Source: an uncultured Tropicimonas sp.
GTDB lineage: Bacteria; Pseudomonadota; Alphaproteobacteria; Rhodobacterales; Rhodobacteraceae
Direction: 5' to 3'
Assembly (NCBI GenBank): GCA_947497945.1
Contig: CANMIP010000014.1
Location: 62,001 to 126,000 of the forward strand
DNA: 64,000 nt
Below the pieces are notes generated by a model that worked only from the letters and a program-made list of their open reading frames with translations, was not told where the DNA came from and searched no databases. The position numbers were made by a program, and so were the translations under genes. How positions within the stretch are numbered: the first letter of the stretch is position 1; the number at the start of each line of letters is the position of its first letter. Of this stretch, positions 55,171 through 64,000 are shown in pieces.

Positions 55171-55184
55171 TGAAAGCGCTTTCA
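55171..55184. promoter_or_regulatory. LacI-type operator 2
   Basis: TGAAAGCGCTTTCA, identical to operator 1, 139 bases centre to centre, 37 bases upstream of the alpha-glucosidase start. The two together could support looping repression. Confidence 0.8.
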
Positions 55185-55220
55185 CAGCATCCCCGCATAT
55201 CGAGATCCAAGGAGGATTCC

Positions 55221-56846
55221 ATGTCCCAGACCCTGCTTGCGCGCAATCCCGACTGGTGGCGCGGCGCGGTAATCTACCAGATCTATCCGCGCTCCTTCCA
55301 GGACAGTACCGGCTCCGGCACGGGCGATCTGCGCGGGATCACAGAGCGGCTCGACCATATCGCCTCGCTCGGTGTCGATGCGATCTGGCTCTCGCCTTTC
55401 TTCACCTCGCCCATGGCCGATATGGGCTATGATGTTGCCGATTACTGCGATGTCGATCCCTCCTTCGGCACGCTGGCAGATTTTGACGCGCTGGTCGCCC
55501 GCGCCCATGCGCTCGGCCTGCGGGTGATGATCGACCAGGTCCTGTCGCACAGCTCGGACCAGCATACCTGGTTCAAGGAGAGCCGCAGCTCGCGCGACAA
55601 TCCGAAGGCGGATTGGTATGTCTGGGCCGACCCGCTGCCCGACGGCTCGCCGCCCAATAACTGGATCGCGATCTTCGGTGGCCCGGCCTGGGAATGGGAC
55701 GGTGTGCGCCGGCAGTATTACCTGCACAATTTCCTGATCGGTCAGCCGGATCTCAACTTTCATAACCCGGACGTGCGCGCGGCCCTGCTCGACTCTGTCC
55801 GGTTCTGGCTCGAACGCGGCGTCGACGGCTTCCGGCTCGACGTGTGCAATTTCTACTTCCATGATGCCTCACTGGCCCCGAACCCGCCGCGCCCGACGGA
55901 TATGGAGCAGAGCCGGCACAGCAACCCTTACGGGATGCAGCTGCACCTGCATGACAAGACGCAGCCGGAGAACCTTGAGTTCCTGAAGTCCTTCCGCGCC
56001 CTGCTGGAGGAGTATCCGGACCGCGCTTCCGTCGGCGAGATCGGCGCCGAGGAGCGCTCGCTCGACGTGGTAGCCGAGTATACCGGCGGCGGCGACAAAC
56101 TGCACATGAGCTACACGTTCGACCTGCTCTCCAGCGATGGCACACCGGCGCAGATCGCGGGCTCGATCGAGAAATTCGAGACGGTTGTCACGGATGGCTG
56201 GGTCTGTTGGGCGCTGTCCAATCACGACGTGAATCGCCATCTCTCGCGTTGGCTGCGCGACGGCGATGACCGCGAAAGGGTCGCCCGGCTCGCGGCAATC
56301 CTGCTCCTGACCCTGCGCGGTTCGGTCTGCATCTACCAGGGCGAAGAGCTTGGTCTCGAACAGGCCGAGGTGCCGTATGAACGGCTCAACGACCCGCAGG
56401 GCAAGCGTTTCTGGCCGGCGGACAAGGGGCGGGACGGCTGTCGTACGCCGATGCCATGGGAGGCCGGGGCGGTCCAGGCGGGCTTCTCCACGGTAGAGCC
56501 GTGGTTGCCGCTCGATCCTCGTCACGCCGAACAGGCGGTCGACCGGCAGGGCGCGCCCGGCTCGGTGCTGGATCACTACAGGCAGATGCTGGCATTCCGA
56601 AAGGCACATCCCACCCTGGCCACGGGGGACATCCGGGGACTTGAAGCGAGCGACGCGGTGCTGTCCTTCGAGCGCATCGGCGCCGAGCGGCTGCTCCTGC
56701 TGTTCAATCTCGGCAGCACGTCGGTGGAGAGGGATATTCCCGAAGGCGCGACGGCGCTGGACTTGCCGGGACAGGCGCGGCCACGCGCACAGGCAACGCG
56801 AGTTGCGCTGCCGGCGCGATCCGCGGCCTGTTTCCGCCTCGCCTGA
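55221..56846 (+). CDS. aglA: Alpha-glucosidase, GH13
   Basis: 541 residues from ATG 55221 behind AAGGAGG; the longer frame runs through operator 2 and is rejected. GH13 motifs in order: IYQIYPRSFQDSTGSGTGDLRGI, MIDQVLSHSSDQHTWF, GVDGFRLDV with the nucleophile Asp, the acid Glu in SVGEIG, and LSNHDVNRH. It hydrolyses terminal alpha-glucosidic bonds (maltose, sucrose or similar) in the cytoplasm; no signal peptide. The usual Agl ABC importer genes do not follow. Confidence 0.92.
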   Translation: MSQTLLARNPDWWRGAVIYQIYPRSFQDSTGSGTGDLRGITERLDHIASLGVDAIWLSPFFTSPMADMGYDVADYCDVDPSFGTLADFDALVARAHALGLRVMIDQVLSHSSDQHTWFKESRSSRDNPKADWYVWADPLPDGSPPNNWIAIFGGPAWEWDGVRRQYYLHNFLIGQPDLNFHNPDVRAALLDSVRFWLERGVDGFRLDVCNFYFHDASLAPNPPRPTDMEQSRHSNPYGMQLHLHDKTQPENLEFLKSFRALLEEYPDRASVGEIGAEERSLDVVAEYTGGGDKLHMSYTFDLLSSDGTPAQIAGSIEKFETVVTDGWVCWALSNHDVNRHLSRWLRDGDDRERVARLAAILLLTLRGSVCIYQGEELGLEQAEVPYERLNDPQGKRFWPADKGRDGCRTPMPWEAGAVQAGFSTVEPWLPLDPRHAEQAVDRQGAPGSVLDHYRQMLAFRKAHPTLATGDIRGLEASDAVLSFERIGAERLLLLFNLGSTSVERDIPEGATALDLPGQARPRAQATRVALPARSAACFRLA

Positions 56847-56873
56847 CCGGCCCCACGACTCTCGCAAGCAATG

Positions 56874-56900
56874 AAGCGGCCGGTACCGGCCCGGCCGCTT
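56874..56900 (+). terminator. Terminator-like hairpin after aglA
   Basis: AAGCGGCC / GGCCGCTT arms (56874-56881, 56893-56900) with a GGTACC-centred inner part. C-run, not T-run, follows, so efficiency is uncertain. Confidence 0.45.
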
Positions 56901-57008
56901 CCCCCCGGGGGGGATATGCTTGGGCTTGCAATGCGCCGGAAGGCATCGCAAGATTACCCAAGGTAATTTATTTTGGTTTCCTACCCACAATTGCTTTGGA
57001 GAGTTGAT

Positions 57009-57356
57009 ATGAACAAACGCGCGATCGCCGTTATTCTGGGAGCTTTGACCTGGCTGGCGGCCTGTACGCCAGTGCCGACCAGCTCAACAGACGAGGCCGA
57101 AGCCATGGCGGCGACAACAGCCACGACGGCTCCGACCACAACCACCACCTATTCCCAGGCGAGCTCCACCACGAGTTCCAGCGGACGCGCAAAGCATCCG
57201 GGCTCGGGCGACACCGGGTCCAGCAGCGATGACGACAGATCGTCCTCGAACGAGTCTTCGGGCGGTGGTTTCAGCGACAGCTCCGACGATGATGATTCCG
57301 GCTCGGATGACGACGCCACGGATGGCTCGGATAGCGGCGGCTGGAGCGGCGGCTGA
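57009..57356 (+). CDS. Small Ser/Asp-rich lipoprotein
   Basis: 115 residues. A lipoprotein signal with lipobox LAAC (Cys19) is followed by a low-complexity Thr/Ser stretch and then Asp/Ser/Gly repeats (SDSSDDDDSGSDDDA) with no predicted fold. It would be a membrane-anchored, very acidic, disordered protein on the periplasmic side. The gene ends four bases before the caspase-like gene, so the two probably form an operon. Not recognised as a named family. Confidence 0.65.
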   Translation: MNKRAIAVILGALTWLAACTPVPTSSTDEAEAMAATTATTAPTTTTTYSQASSTTSSSGRAKHPGSGDTGSSSDDDRSSSNESSGGGFSDSSDDDDSGSDDDATDGSDSGGWSGG

Positions 57357-57360
57357 CGCC

Positions 57361-59778
57361 ATGCCCAATTCCTGCATTTTCGCTTCGGCGCAGCGCCCGG
57401 TCCGGGCGCTGCTTCTGACGGCGACCCTGCTGGGCGCTGTTCCCTTCACAGCCCTTCCGGCGCTGGCCTCCTCCCTGCAATCGGAGCGCGCCGGTACGGG
57501 GCAGGCTGTCCCCGGCCGGATCGCGATCGTCGTCGGCAATCAGGTTTATGATGCGGTAAGCGACCTCGAGAACGCGCGGCGAGACGCCAAGGATGTTGCG
57601 GAAATGCTCCGCAGCTTCCGGTTCAACGTCTTTGATGGCTATGATCTCGACAAGCGCGGCTTCGAGGAACTGCTGCGCAGTGCGATGCTCAACATCCCCG
57701 AAGGCGCCGAGGTCGTGTTCTATTATGCCGGCCACGGCATCCAGATCGGGCGGCGAAACTACCTGCTGCCGACCGATGCGGCCTTTGCCAGCATCTATGA
57801 CGTTCCACTGGAAACGATGACGCTGGACCGGGTGATCGACACGCTTGCGGCCCGCGGCGCGGCGCATGTGGCGATCCTGGATTCCTGTCGCGACAATCCT
57901 TTCCCCGATATCCGCCTCGCCGCGGATCTCGACGCCAATCTCTTTGAAACCAAGAGCGGTTTCGATGTGTTCAGCACGCCGCTCAACTCGCTGGTCGCCT
58001 TCTCGACCTCTCCCGGCGCGGTGGCCATGGATGGCGAGGCGGGTGGCAACAGCCCCTATACCCGCGCTGTCATGGAGGCTGCGCGGGCCGCGCCCGGCGA
58101 GAATATCCAGAACCTGTTCCCGGAGGTCCGACGCAAGGTCCATGAGGCGACGGAAGGTCGGCAGGTCCCCTGGGAGAGCTCGACCCTCGTGCGTCCCTTC
58201 TTCCTGTCCCCGGCCTCCATGAGCGTGGCCTCCCCAACCGCGGAGGCCGATGCGGGGGCCGGTTCGGCGGATCGCGGGATGGTCATCGCCGCTCCGTCCG
58301 TAGGGCCGACGGCGCTTGAGCCTGTCGCGCTTTCGCTGAGCCGGAGCTTTGACAGGCGAGTTGTGCTCGGGCAGGAGATCCTCGACGCGATCGGCGGGGA
58401 GTTCGAGGCGGTTGAGCTGGTTGTGCCGCCGACAAGCGGTATCCTGTCGCTCGGCGCCGGGGCCTCGCGGCTCGGACAGGTCTCTTTCGCGCCCGAGATC
58501 TCGGATATTCGCGCAACAGAACTCGAAGGCTTCACGCTTGATGAGCGGTTCTCGCTGAAATTCGTTCTGGGAGAAGGGCTTACCCGCCAGGTTGATGTCG
58601 ATCTGACGCTCGAGGTCGATGCGTGCGATCTGGAGATGGGAGACGCGCTGGATCTCGGCGGGATCGGGATTTACCGGCTTGCCAACGAGATCGATGTCGC
58701 GGCCGGTCTGGAGGCCTGCGAGCGAGCGGTCGCACAGGATCCCGATCACGGACGTTTCCAGTATCAGCTGGGGCGCGCGCAGCAAAGCGCGGGTAGGGTC
58801 GCCGACGCCTATACCAGTTTCAGCCGCGCTGCGGAGCTGGGGCATGTGCGGGCTTTGAACGCCTTGTCGATCCTGCACGGGTCCAAACGCATCGACCATG
58901 AGGCGATGGGTATTCCGAAGGATCCGGAACTGGCCCTGAGCCTGTTGGAGCGGGGCATCGCGACGGGCGATCCCTATCCCATGCACCGCCTCGGACAGCA
59001 GCTCCTGCGGGAGGGCGAAACACCCCAGGAGCGCCAGCGCGGGTTCGAGCTCATGGAGAGGTCGGTCGAGCTTGGGCATACCTACTCGATGAACGAGCTT
59101 GGGATCTATTTCCTGACCAAGGATAGCGACCATTACCTGCCGGAACGCGGCATGCGCTATCTTCGTGCCTCCGAGTTGCGCCAGGACATCTACGGGTATC
59201 ACAATCTCGGATATGTGGCGCTGAACGGGCTGGATGGGAGCGAACCCGATCCTGCCTTGGCGCATGAGTATTTTCGCCAGTCGACCGAAGGCGGCCATCC
59301 CAGCGGACCGAGCATGATCGCGCGCATGATCCTGCGCGGTCAGATCGGAGAGAAAGACACGGCCGAGGCTGTTCGCTTCTACGACATGTCGCTTGAGCGC
59401 GGCGACGGATGGGCCGGCGCGAATGCGGCAACGCTCATTCTCAAGGATCAGGTCCCGGGTCTGGGGGAGGCGGATGCCGCGATACGGGCGGCAAAGGCTG
59501 CGAACCTGGCCAGTGCCGGGGCGGCTGAGAGGGCGCGTGAACGGCTGGCGCAGGTGTCGTCCGAGGGCAAGGGCCGGGCGCTTCAGATGCTCCTGGTTGA
59601 GCTTGGTCACCCGGTTCAGGTTGACGGCGCCATCGGCCCGCAGACCTTTCGCGCCCTGGAGGCCGCAAGTGCCGATGCTGCCATACCCTATCGGCGGATT
59701 GATGATCCGGCAGAGCGGTTGATCTTTGCAGCGCGGCTCTACTGGTCCGCCAATCCTGTGCGCTTTGACTTGTTCTGA
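57361..59778 (+). CDS. Secreted caspase-like peptidase with Sel1-like repeats and a peptidoglycan-binding-like end
   Basis: 805 residues. A signal-peptide-like N-terminus (about 1-36) precedes a C14-type caspase domain (about 50-280) with catalytic His125 in YYAGHG and Cys176 in LDSCRDNP. A beta-rich middle follows, then a Sel1/TPR-like helical part (about 490-720), and a C-terminal LLVELGHPVQVDGAIGPQTFRAL (from about 744) similar to peptidoglycan-binding domain 1. It probably acts in the periplasm. ATG 57361 is preferred since it gives the signal peptide. Four bases after the small lipoprotein gene. Confidence 0.85.
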   Translation: MPNSCIFASAQRPVRALLLTATLLGAVPFTALPALASSLQSERAGTGQAVPGRIAIVVGNQVYDAVSDLENARRDAKDVAEMLRSFRFNVFDGYDLDKRGFEELLRSAMLNIPEGAEVVFYYAGHGIQIGRRNYLLPTDAAFASIYDVPLETMTLDRVIDTLAARGAAHVAILDSCRDNPFPDIRLAADLDANLFETKSGFDVFSTPLNSLVAFSTSPGAVAMDGEAGGNSPYTRAVMEAARAAPGENIQNLFPEVRRKVHEATEGRQVPWESSTLVRPFFLSPASMSVASPTAEADAGAGSADRGMVIAAPSVGPTALEPVALSLSRSFDRRVVLGQEILDAIGGEFEAVELVVPPTSGILSLGAGASRLGQVSFAPEISDIRATELEGFTLDERFSLKFVLGEGLTRQVDVDLTLEVDACDLEMGDALDLGGIGIYRLANEIDVAAGLEACERAVAQDPDHGRFQYQLGRAQQSAGRVADAYTSFSRAAELGHVRALNALSILHGSKRIDHEAMGIPKDPELALSLLERGIATGDPYPMHRLGQQLLREGETPQERQRGFELMERSVELGHTYSMNELGIYFLTKDSDHYLPERGMRYLRASELRQDIYGYHNLGYVALNGLDGSEPDPALAHEYFRQSTEGGHPSGPSMIARMILRGQIGEKDTAEAVRFYDMSLERGDGWAGANAATLILKDQVPGLGEADAAIRAAKAANLASAGAAERARERLAQVSSEGKGRALQMLLVELGHPVQVDGAIGPQTFRALEAASADAAIPYRRIDDPAERLIFAARLYWSANPVRFDLF

Positions 59779-60165
59779 GACCGCGCGCTCCGAGCCTTGG
59801 CAAGGCCGCGCCGGGACGTAGACGTGAGGTCATCCGGCGCCCGTTTGCGGTCCCGAACTGGGCCACGTAGTGTCAGGCGCATGCGTTGCTGATCGCTTCA
59901 AGCGGATTGGCTTGGGGCAGACGGAAGCGGTGGCGGATTTCCGTCTGAAGAATGCTTCTGCCGGTACTTGATATTGCGCTTTTCGCGGCCAGTTTCTCGC
60001 GGGGGCTGACCGGTAGAGGGACCGGTTGTTTTCGCGTCCGACATAGCCATCTCATCGACCATTTTTCCCGGTAAACCCCGCGTTCAGTCGCGGCAGGCTG
60101 TCTGGCAAGGCCATGGCATCCGGCAAACAGGTCCGGCAAAACGGCCCTGCCAAAAACAGAGCTTT

Positions 60166-60951
60166 CTACGCGTTCAAAGCAGCTCGTCCGGAGCGGTTGC
60201 CAATGTATCGGGTGTCGGACCGGTCAGGTCGACCCGAGCAACTGTAACACTCATCGCGACCAGGGTCCCTGCTTTCCTCGGTCGAACAGGCCGTGTCGCA
60301 AAGAGCCTCTGTCGCCGAGCTGGTCGAGCCCGCGATCGGCATCGCTGGAGATTTCGCTGATCCCCACGCACAGCGCGCCGAATATGCCGGTCTTGTTGCG
60401 CGTGTCGATCCTGCGGGAGACATCGCCACGACTGCAGGCCGCGACGATCTCGGACAATTGCTGTGCCGCGTCCGCTTGTGCGCGGCTGTCGCGCTCGATC
60501 CGGGCGCGCGCTTCTTCATCCCGATTTCGCTGATCGGTCACAACGGTCCGTGTGTCGCGAGCATGCCGTTGATGCCCTCTCCCGGAACCCGGGCTGACCC
60601 CTTGAGGTCGCGAAGCCGGAGGCGTCTCAAGACATCGAGCTTCCCGACGTTGGACAGGACATGATCGAGCCCGACGGTCGATGCCGTCCGGACTGCCTTT
60701 TCGAGTTTGGCCGTTTCCCGTTGCTCCAGCGCAGGTGCAAAGACCTCCTGCCGCCGCTGGCGAGCAAGCTGGAAACTGCAAGACAAGCCATGGACCGTGC
60801 GAGGGCCGGGGACCGAAGGATCGGTCTCATGGGAGCGCCCGAGTGCTGCTGTCGAGCTTGCCTGGCACCGAAGCCCTTTAGGCTTCATGAAACGGATTTT
60901 ACCGTTCTGCCAAACCAGAAGGAGCGCCGTGTGGCGCTCCCCGTTTCGCAT
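60166..60951 (-). pseudogene. Degenerate methyl-accepting chemotaxis protein remnant
   Basis: Within an otherwise gene-free 59779-60969 stretch, overlapping frames on the minus strand show pieces like the HAMP-to-signalling linker of chemoreceptors (RGDVSRRIDTRNKTGIFGALCVGISEI, then a frame change). No intact gene, start or transmembrane part is recognisable. Another short frame at 59873-60139 shows nothing familiar. Probably a decayed receptor gene; the assignment is tentative. Confidence 0.35.
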
Positions 60952-60969
60952 CGCTGTTTCAAAGAAGAA

Positions 60970-61317
60970 TCAGATCCGCTCGACGGCCACCTCCGATCCG
61001 CCGGTATGAAAGGCGATGTGGTCCTTGATCCGGGTCATGCCTTCGATCGGCGCCTCGTAGCTCCAGGCAGCATTGGCGAGAGTCTTGCTTTTTGTCTGAA
61101 TCGAGAAGTAGTTGGCGTCGCCCTTGTGCGGGCAATGGCTGGTCTCCTCGCTGGTGTCCAGGAAGGCCATGGCGATGTCGTCGCGCGGGAAGTAGATGAC
61201 CGGCGCGTGCCCGCCCTCGGTCAGTTCCAGTGCATTCTTGCTCTCGGCGAGTACGGCGCCGCCGGCGCGGACCACCCAGGTGCCAAGCGCCTTTCGGATC
61301 GTGATGTGGTCAACCAT
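60970..61317 (-). CDS. DUF427 protein
   Basis: 115 residues from ATG 61317 after GAGAGGGACCTAC. WVVRAGGAVLAESKNALEL, PVIYFPRDDIAM, SHCPHKGDANYFSI and the final AAWSYEAPIEGMTRIKDHIAF are the DUF427 family pattern, which is a small cytoplasmic all-beta protein of unknown function. Neighbour of an aminopeptidase P gene on the same strand 81 bases upstream. Confidence 0.9.
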   Translation of the reverse strand: MVDHITIRKALGTWVVRAGGAVLAESKNALELTEGGHAPVIYFPRDDIAMAFLDTSEETSHCPHKGDANYFSIQTKSKTLANAAWSYEAPIEGMTRIKDHIAFHTGGSEVAVERI

Positions 61318-61398
61318 GTAGGTCCCTCTCAAGTTCGTCCGTCCCCTATGGGCGGGCAATGTGACACTCGGATGAATGATGAATGTTAGCGGGCGACA

Positions 61399-63198
61399 CT
61401 ACAGGCTTCGCGTCGCGGCGTCCAGCCATGCCAGGGCGCTCCCCTCCAGCAGGCCCGAGACCCGGTGCCGGCACTCGGTGTGATAGCCGTCGAGCCAGTC
61501 CCGTTCCGGGCCGCTCAGCATCTCCGGAAGGATCAGGCGGCGGTCGATGGGAACCCAGGTCAGCGTGGCGAAGGCCAGCATTTCGCGCGCGTCCGCACCG
61601 GGCAGGGCGGGGGCGGGGACGACGTGGATCAGGTTCTCGATCCGGATGCCGAAGGCGCCTTCGCGGTAATATCCGGGCTCGTTGGACAGGATCATCCCGG
61701 TCTGGAGCGGCACATCCGAGGTCCGCGACAGCCGCTGCGGACCTTCGTGGACCGAGAGATATGCCCCGACCCCGTGGCCGGTGCCGTGATCGTAATCCAT
61801 GCCGGCGCGCCAGAGCGGGGCACGGGCCAGCGAGTCGAGGTCACGCCCCGCGAGACCGCTGGGCCAGAGCAGCGTGGAGATGGCGATCATGCCCTGGAGG
61901 ACACGGGTGAAGCAGGCCTTCTGCTCTTGCGTCACGTCGCCTGTGGCGATGGTCCGGGTGATGTCCGTCGTGCCATCGGCATATTGACCGCCCGAATCCA
62001 CCAGCAGGATGTCGCCCGGGACGATCTCGCGATTGCTCTCCTCGCTGACGCGGTAATGGACGATGGCGCCATGCGGGCCGGTGCCGGCGATGGTCTCGAA
62101 GCTGATATCGCGCAGGAGCGGGTCAGAGCGGCGTTCTTCCTCCAGGCGGCGAACGACATCGATCTCGGTCAGGCCACCGGCGGGGGCGGCCGTGTCCAGC
62201 CAGCACAGGAAACGGCACATTGCGGCGGCGTCGCGCAGGTGCGCGGCCTCCATCCCCTTGAGCTCGGACGCGTTCTTGCGCGCCTTGGGCAGGAGACAGG
62301 GGTCCCGGCCAAGCCTGACCTCGGTGCCGGAGAGCTGATCGGCAACCCAGACCGGGGCGCTGGCGCGGTCGAGCCGGACCGGGCCCTGCAGCGAGCGAAG
62401 GGCCGGGCCGAAGGCGGCGGTTGGCTGGCACTGCACCGTGGCGCCGAGATGGGCGCGGATCTCGCCGGAGAGCTTCTCGGGCGCGCAGAACAGCTCCAGT
62501 TCGCCGGAAGCGTGCAGGATGGCGAAGGAATGCGGGACCGGGTTGCGGGCGATGTCGCTGCCACGGATATTCAGCAACCAGGCGATGCTGTCGGGCAGGG
62601 TGAGGACACAGGCGGTCTCGCCGCGCAGGGTCAGAGCGCCGCCAAGCGCGCGCAGCTTCTCCTCATGCGGCTCGCCGGCATGGTCCAGCGGGTGGACCCG
62701 GACCGGCCCCTTCGGGGGCGCGGGCTGGTCGTCCCAGATCGCATCGACAAGGTTCCTGCAGGCCACGAGTTCGATCCCTGCGCCAGCCCCATGCTTGCGC
62801 AGCCCGGTGATCTCCTCGACCGAATGCAACCAGGGATCGAAACCGACCCGGCCGCCGTCGGGCAGTTGCGCAGCGAGCCAGTCCGAGAGCTTCTCTTCCG
62901 GCCAATTTACCGGCGTAAAAAACTCGAGATCCACCTGGGAGCGGACCTGGACGCGGTAGCGCCCGTCGATGAACACCCCGGCCACATTGGCGAGAATGGC
63001 GCAGAACCCGGCCGAGCCGGTAAAACCGGTCAGCCAGGACAGCCGCTCGTCATGCGGGGCGACATATTCGCCGTGATGCGCATCGGCGCGTGGCACGAGG
63101 AAGCCGTCCAGCCCTGCCGTCGCAATCTCCTCGCGCAGGGCTGCCAACCGTGGCGGACCGTCTTCCGGTCGACTTGTCACGTCAAAGCTCTGAAACAT
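61399..63198 (-). CDS. Aminopeptidase P (Xaa-Pro aminopeptidase), M24B
   Basis: 599 residues, the long three-domain form. Two creatinase-like N-terminal domains (RADAHHGEYVAPHDERLSWLTGFTGSAG, then FDPWLHSVEEI) precede a pita-bread catalytic domain with metal-site motifs DSGGQYADGTTDITRT, GTGHGVGAYLSVHEGP and the final NEPGYY, ENLIHV. It removes N-terminal residues preceding proline, in the cytoplasm. C-terminal extension ending PILPEMLSGPERDWLDGYH-like is typical of the family. Start ATG 63198. Confidence 0.93.
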   Translation of the reverse strand: MFQSFDVTSRPEDGPPRLAALREEIATAGLDGFLVPRADAHHGEYVAPHDERLSWLTGFTGSAGFCAILANVAGVFIDGRYRVQVRSQVDLEFFTPVNWPEEKLSDWLAAQLPDGGRVGFDPWLHSVEEITGLRKHGAGAGIELVACRNLVDAIWDDQPAPPKGPVRVHPLDHAGEPHEEKLRALGGALTLRGETACVLTLPDSIAWLLNIRGSDIARNPVPHSFAILHASGELELFCAPEKLSGEIRAHLGATVQCQPTAAFGPALRSLQGPVRLDRASAPVWVADQLSGTEVRLGRDPCLLPKARKNASELKGMEAAHLRDAAAMCRFLCWLDTAAPAGGLTEIDVVRRLEEERRSDPLLRDISFETIAGTGPHGAIVHYRVSEESNREIVPGDILLVDSGGQYADGTTDITRTIATGDVTQEQKACFTRVLQGMIAISTLLWPSGLAGRDLDSLARAPLWRAGMDYDHGTGHGVGAYLSVHEGPQRLSRTSDVPLQTGMILSNEPGYYREGAFGIRIENLIHVVPAPALPGADAREMLAFATLTWVPIDRRLILPEMLSGPERDWLDGYHTECRHRVSGLLEGSALAWLDAATRSL

Positions 63199-63268
63199 TG
63201 CTCTCTCCCGCCGAAGCTGAGGTTGGCGATCCGGACTGTCGCCGCATCACTCCTGATTCCTGTCGATA

Positions 63269-63300
63269 GGGGGGCTCGCCCCCCGTGCTCTTGCGAGCAC
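63269..63300. repeat. Double hairpin element between pepP and cobT
   Basis: GGGGGG-CTCG-CCCCCC (63269-63284) directly followed by GTGCTC-TTGC-GAGCAC (63285-63300). It is a two-hairpin layout like the REP-like copies but of different sequence. It may be a related repeat or a bidirectional transcription-end signal for the flanking genes. Confidence 0.4.
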
Positions 63301-63413
63301 TCCCCCCAGGATATTTCGCGAAAAAGGAAGCAGGCCGGGTTCGTTGTCGGGGCCTGATTCCTGCATCCTCCCGCGGGGAGGCGCGGTCTTTTTGGAACGG
63401 ACGGGCGCCGGGT

Positions 63414-64000
63414 CTAGGACGCGCGCCGCAGCCCCGCGAACCGCGCCTTTGCGCGCTTGTCGTTGTCGAATAGCGCCGCCAGTTGTTCCGTCATTGCCCC
63501 GGCGAGCTGTTCCACATCGGTGATTGTCACCGCCCGGTCATAGTAGCGCGTCACGTCATGGCCGATGCCGATCGCCATCAGCTCGACTTGTCGGCGGCGT
63601 TCGATCATCGCGATCACGTCGCGCAGGTGCTTTTCGAGGTAATTGGCCGGGTTGACCGAGAGGGTGGAATCGTCGACCGGCGCGCCGTCGGAGATCACCA
63701 TCAGGATTTTGCGGGCCTCCGGGCGGATCACCATCCGCTTATGCGCCCATTCCAACGCTTCGCCGTCGATATTCTCCTTCAGCAGCCCTTCCTTCATCAT
63801 CAGTCCGAGATTGTCACGCGAGCGGCGCCAGGGGGCGTCGGCGGATTTGTAGATGATGTGACGCAGGTCGTTGAGGCGGCCCGGCATCTGGCTGCGGCCT
63901 TCCTTGAGCCATTTCTCCCGGCTCTGGCCGCCCTTCCAGGCGCGGGTTGTGAAGCCGAGGATCTCGACCTTGACCGAGCAGCGCTCCAGCGTTCGGGCGA
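63414..64000 (-). CDS. cobT: Cobaltochelatase subunit CobT, C-terminal part
   Basis: The window ends inside this gene: only the last 195 codons are here. CobT pairs with CobS and CobN in late, aerobic cobalt insertion into hydrogenobyrinic acid a,c-diamide. The VWA-type domain is clear: [29 protein letters not shown], and [13 protein letters not shown] with the MIDAS-like DxSxT variant ([10 protein letters not shown]). It ends with [13 protein letters not shown]. The rest and cobS are expected upstream of position 64000 on the minus strand. Confidence 0.93.
   Translation of the reverse strand, partial: ARTLERCSVKVEILGFTTRAWKGGQSREKWLKEGRSQMPGRLNDLRHIIYKSADAPWRRSRDNLGLMMKEGLLKENIDGEALEWAHKRMVIRPEARKILMVISDGAPVDDSTLSVNPANYLEKHLRDVIAMIERRRQVELMAIGIGHDVTRYYDRAVTITDVEQLAGAMTEQLAALFDNDKRAKARFAGLRRAS

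Noticed and set aside
1-64000. CRISPR arrays, insertion sequences or prophage genes
   Set aside because: No direct-repeat array, transposase or phage structural gene was seen on either strand.

Overview
The window is GC-rich, densely coded DNA from an alphaproteobacterium, most likely a member of the Rhodobacterales (Rhodobacteraceae). The evidence is the gene order of the division and cell wall (dcw) cluster with DUF2484 genes between murC and murB, the lpxC-bamD-recN order after ftsZ, an MmcB-type repair gene, an aerobic-type cobT, and a tRNA-His with A73 and no extra 5' G, as in many alphaproteobacteria. No species is claimed.

Positions 1-20939 hold the dcw cluster: murF (cut by the window edge), mraY, murD, ftsW, murG, murC, two DUF2484 genes, murB, ddl, ftsQ, ftsA, ftsZ, then lpxC, bamD and recN. 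It makes UDP-MurNAc-pentapeptide and lipid II and assembles the early divisome. Three extra genes interrupt it: a short-chain dehydrogenase, an antisense HI0933-type flavoprotein and a porin-like gene. Positions 21000-31700 are mixed housekeeping and accessory genes: a secreted rhodanese, a tRNA-Tyr-like gene with its own promoter, a degenerate CZB protein, a ClC channel, a D-lactate or glycolate dehydrogenase type flavoprotein, a DUF3604 protein, an M20 peptidase and two identical tRNA-Asp genes.

Positions 31100-43821 are the most unusual part. On the minus strand is a complete citrate lyase operon (citC-citD-citE-citF-citG-citX plus a small hydrolase). Divergently, on the plus strand, are a NuoF/GltD-like flavoprotein and an [FeFe]-hydrogenase catalytic subunit that keeps every H-cluster and proton-path residue I can check, followed by a taurine/nitrate-type ABC importer. 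This suggests anaerobic citrate cleavage coupled to H2 metabolism through NAD(P)H, in a group where such enzymes are unexpected. No hydrogenase maturase, citrate transporter or oxaloacetate decarboxylase lies in the window.

Positions 44265-64000 hold tRNA-His, mmcB, an arsR-SRPBCC pair with two palindromic operators, a run of five minus-strand genes ending in a methylthioadenosine phosphorylase at its 5' end, a SulP transporter, an aglR-like/alpha-glucosidase pair with two perfect LacI-type operators, a lipoprotein plus secreted caspase-like/Sel1 protein pair, a decayed chemoreceptor remnant, a DUF427 gene, an aminopeptidase P and the 3' part of cobT. REP-like double hairpins occur at two intergenic sites.
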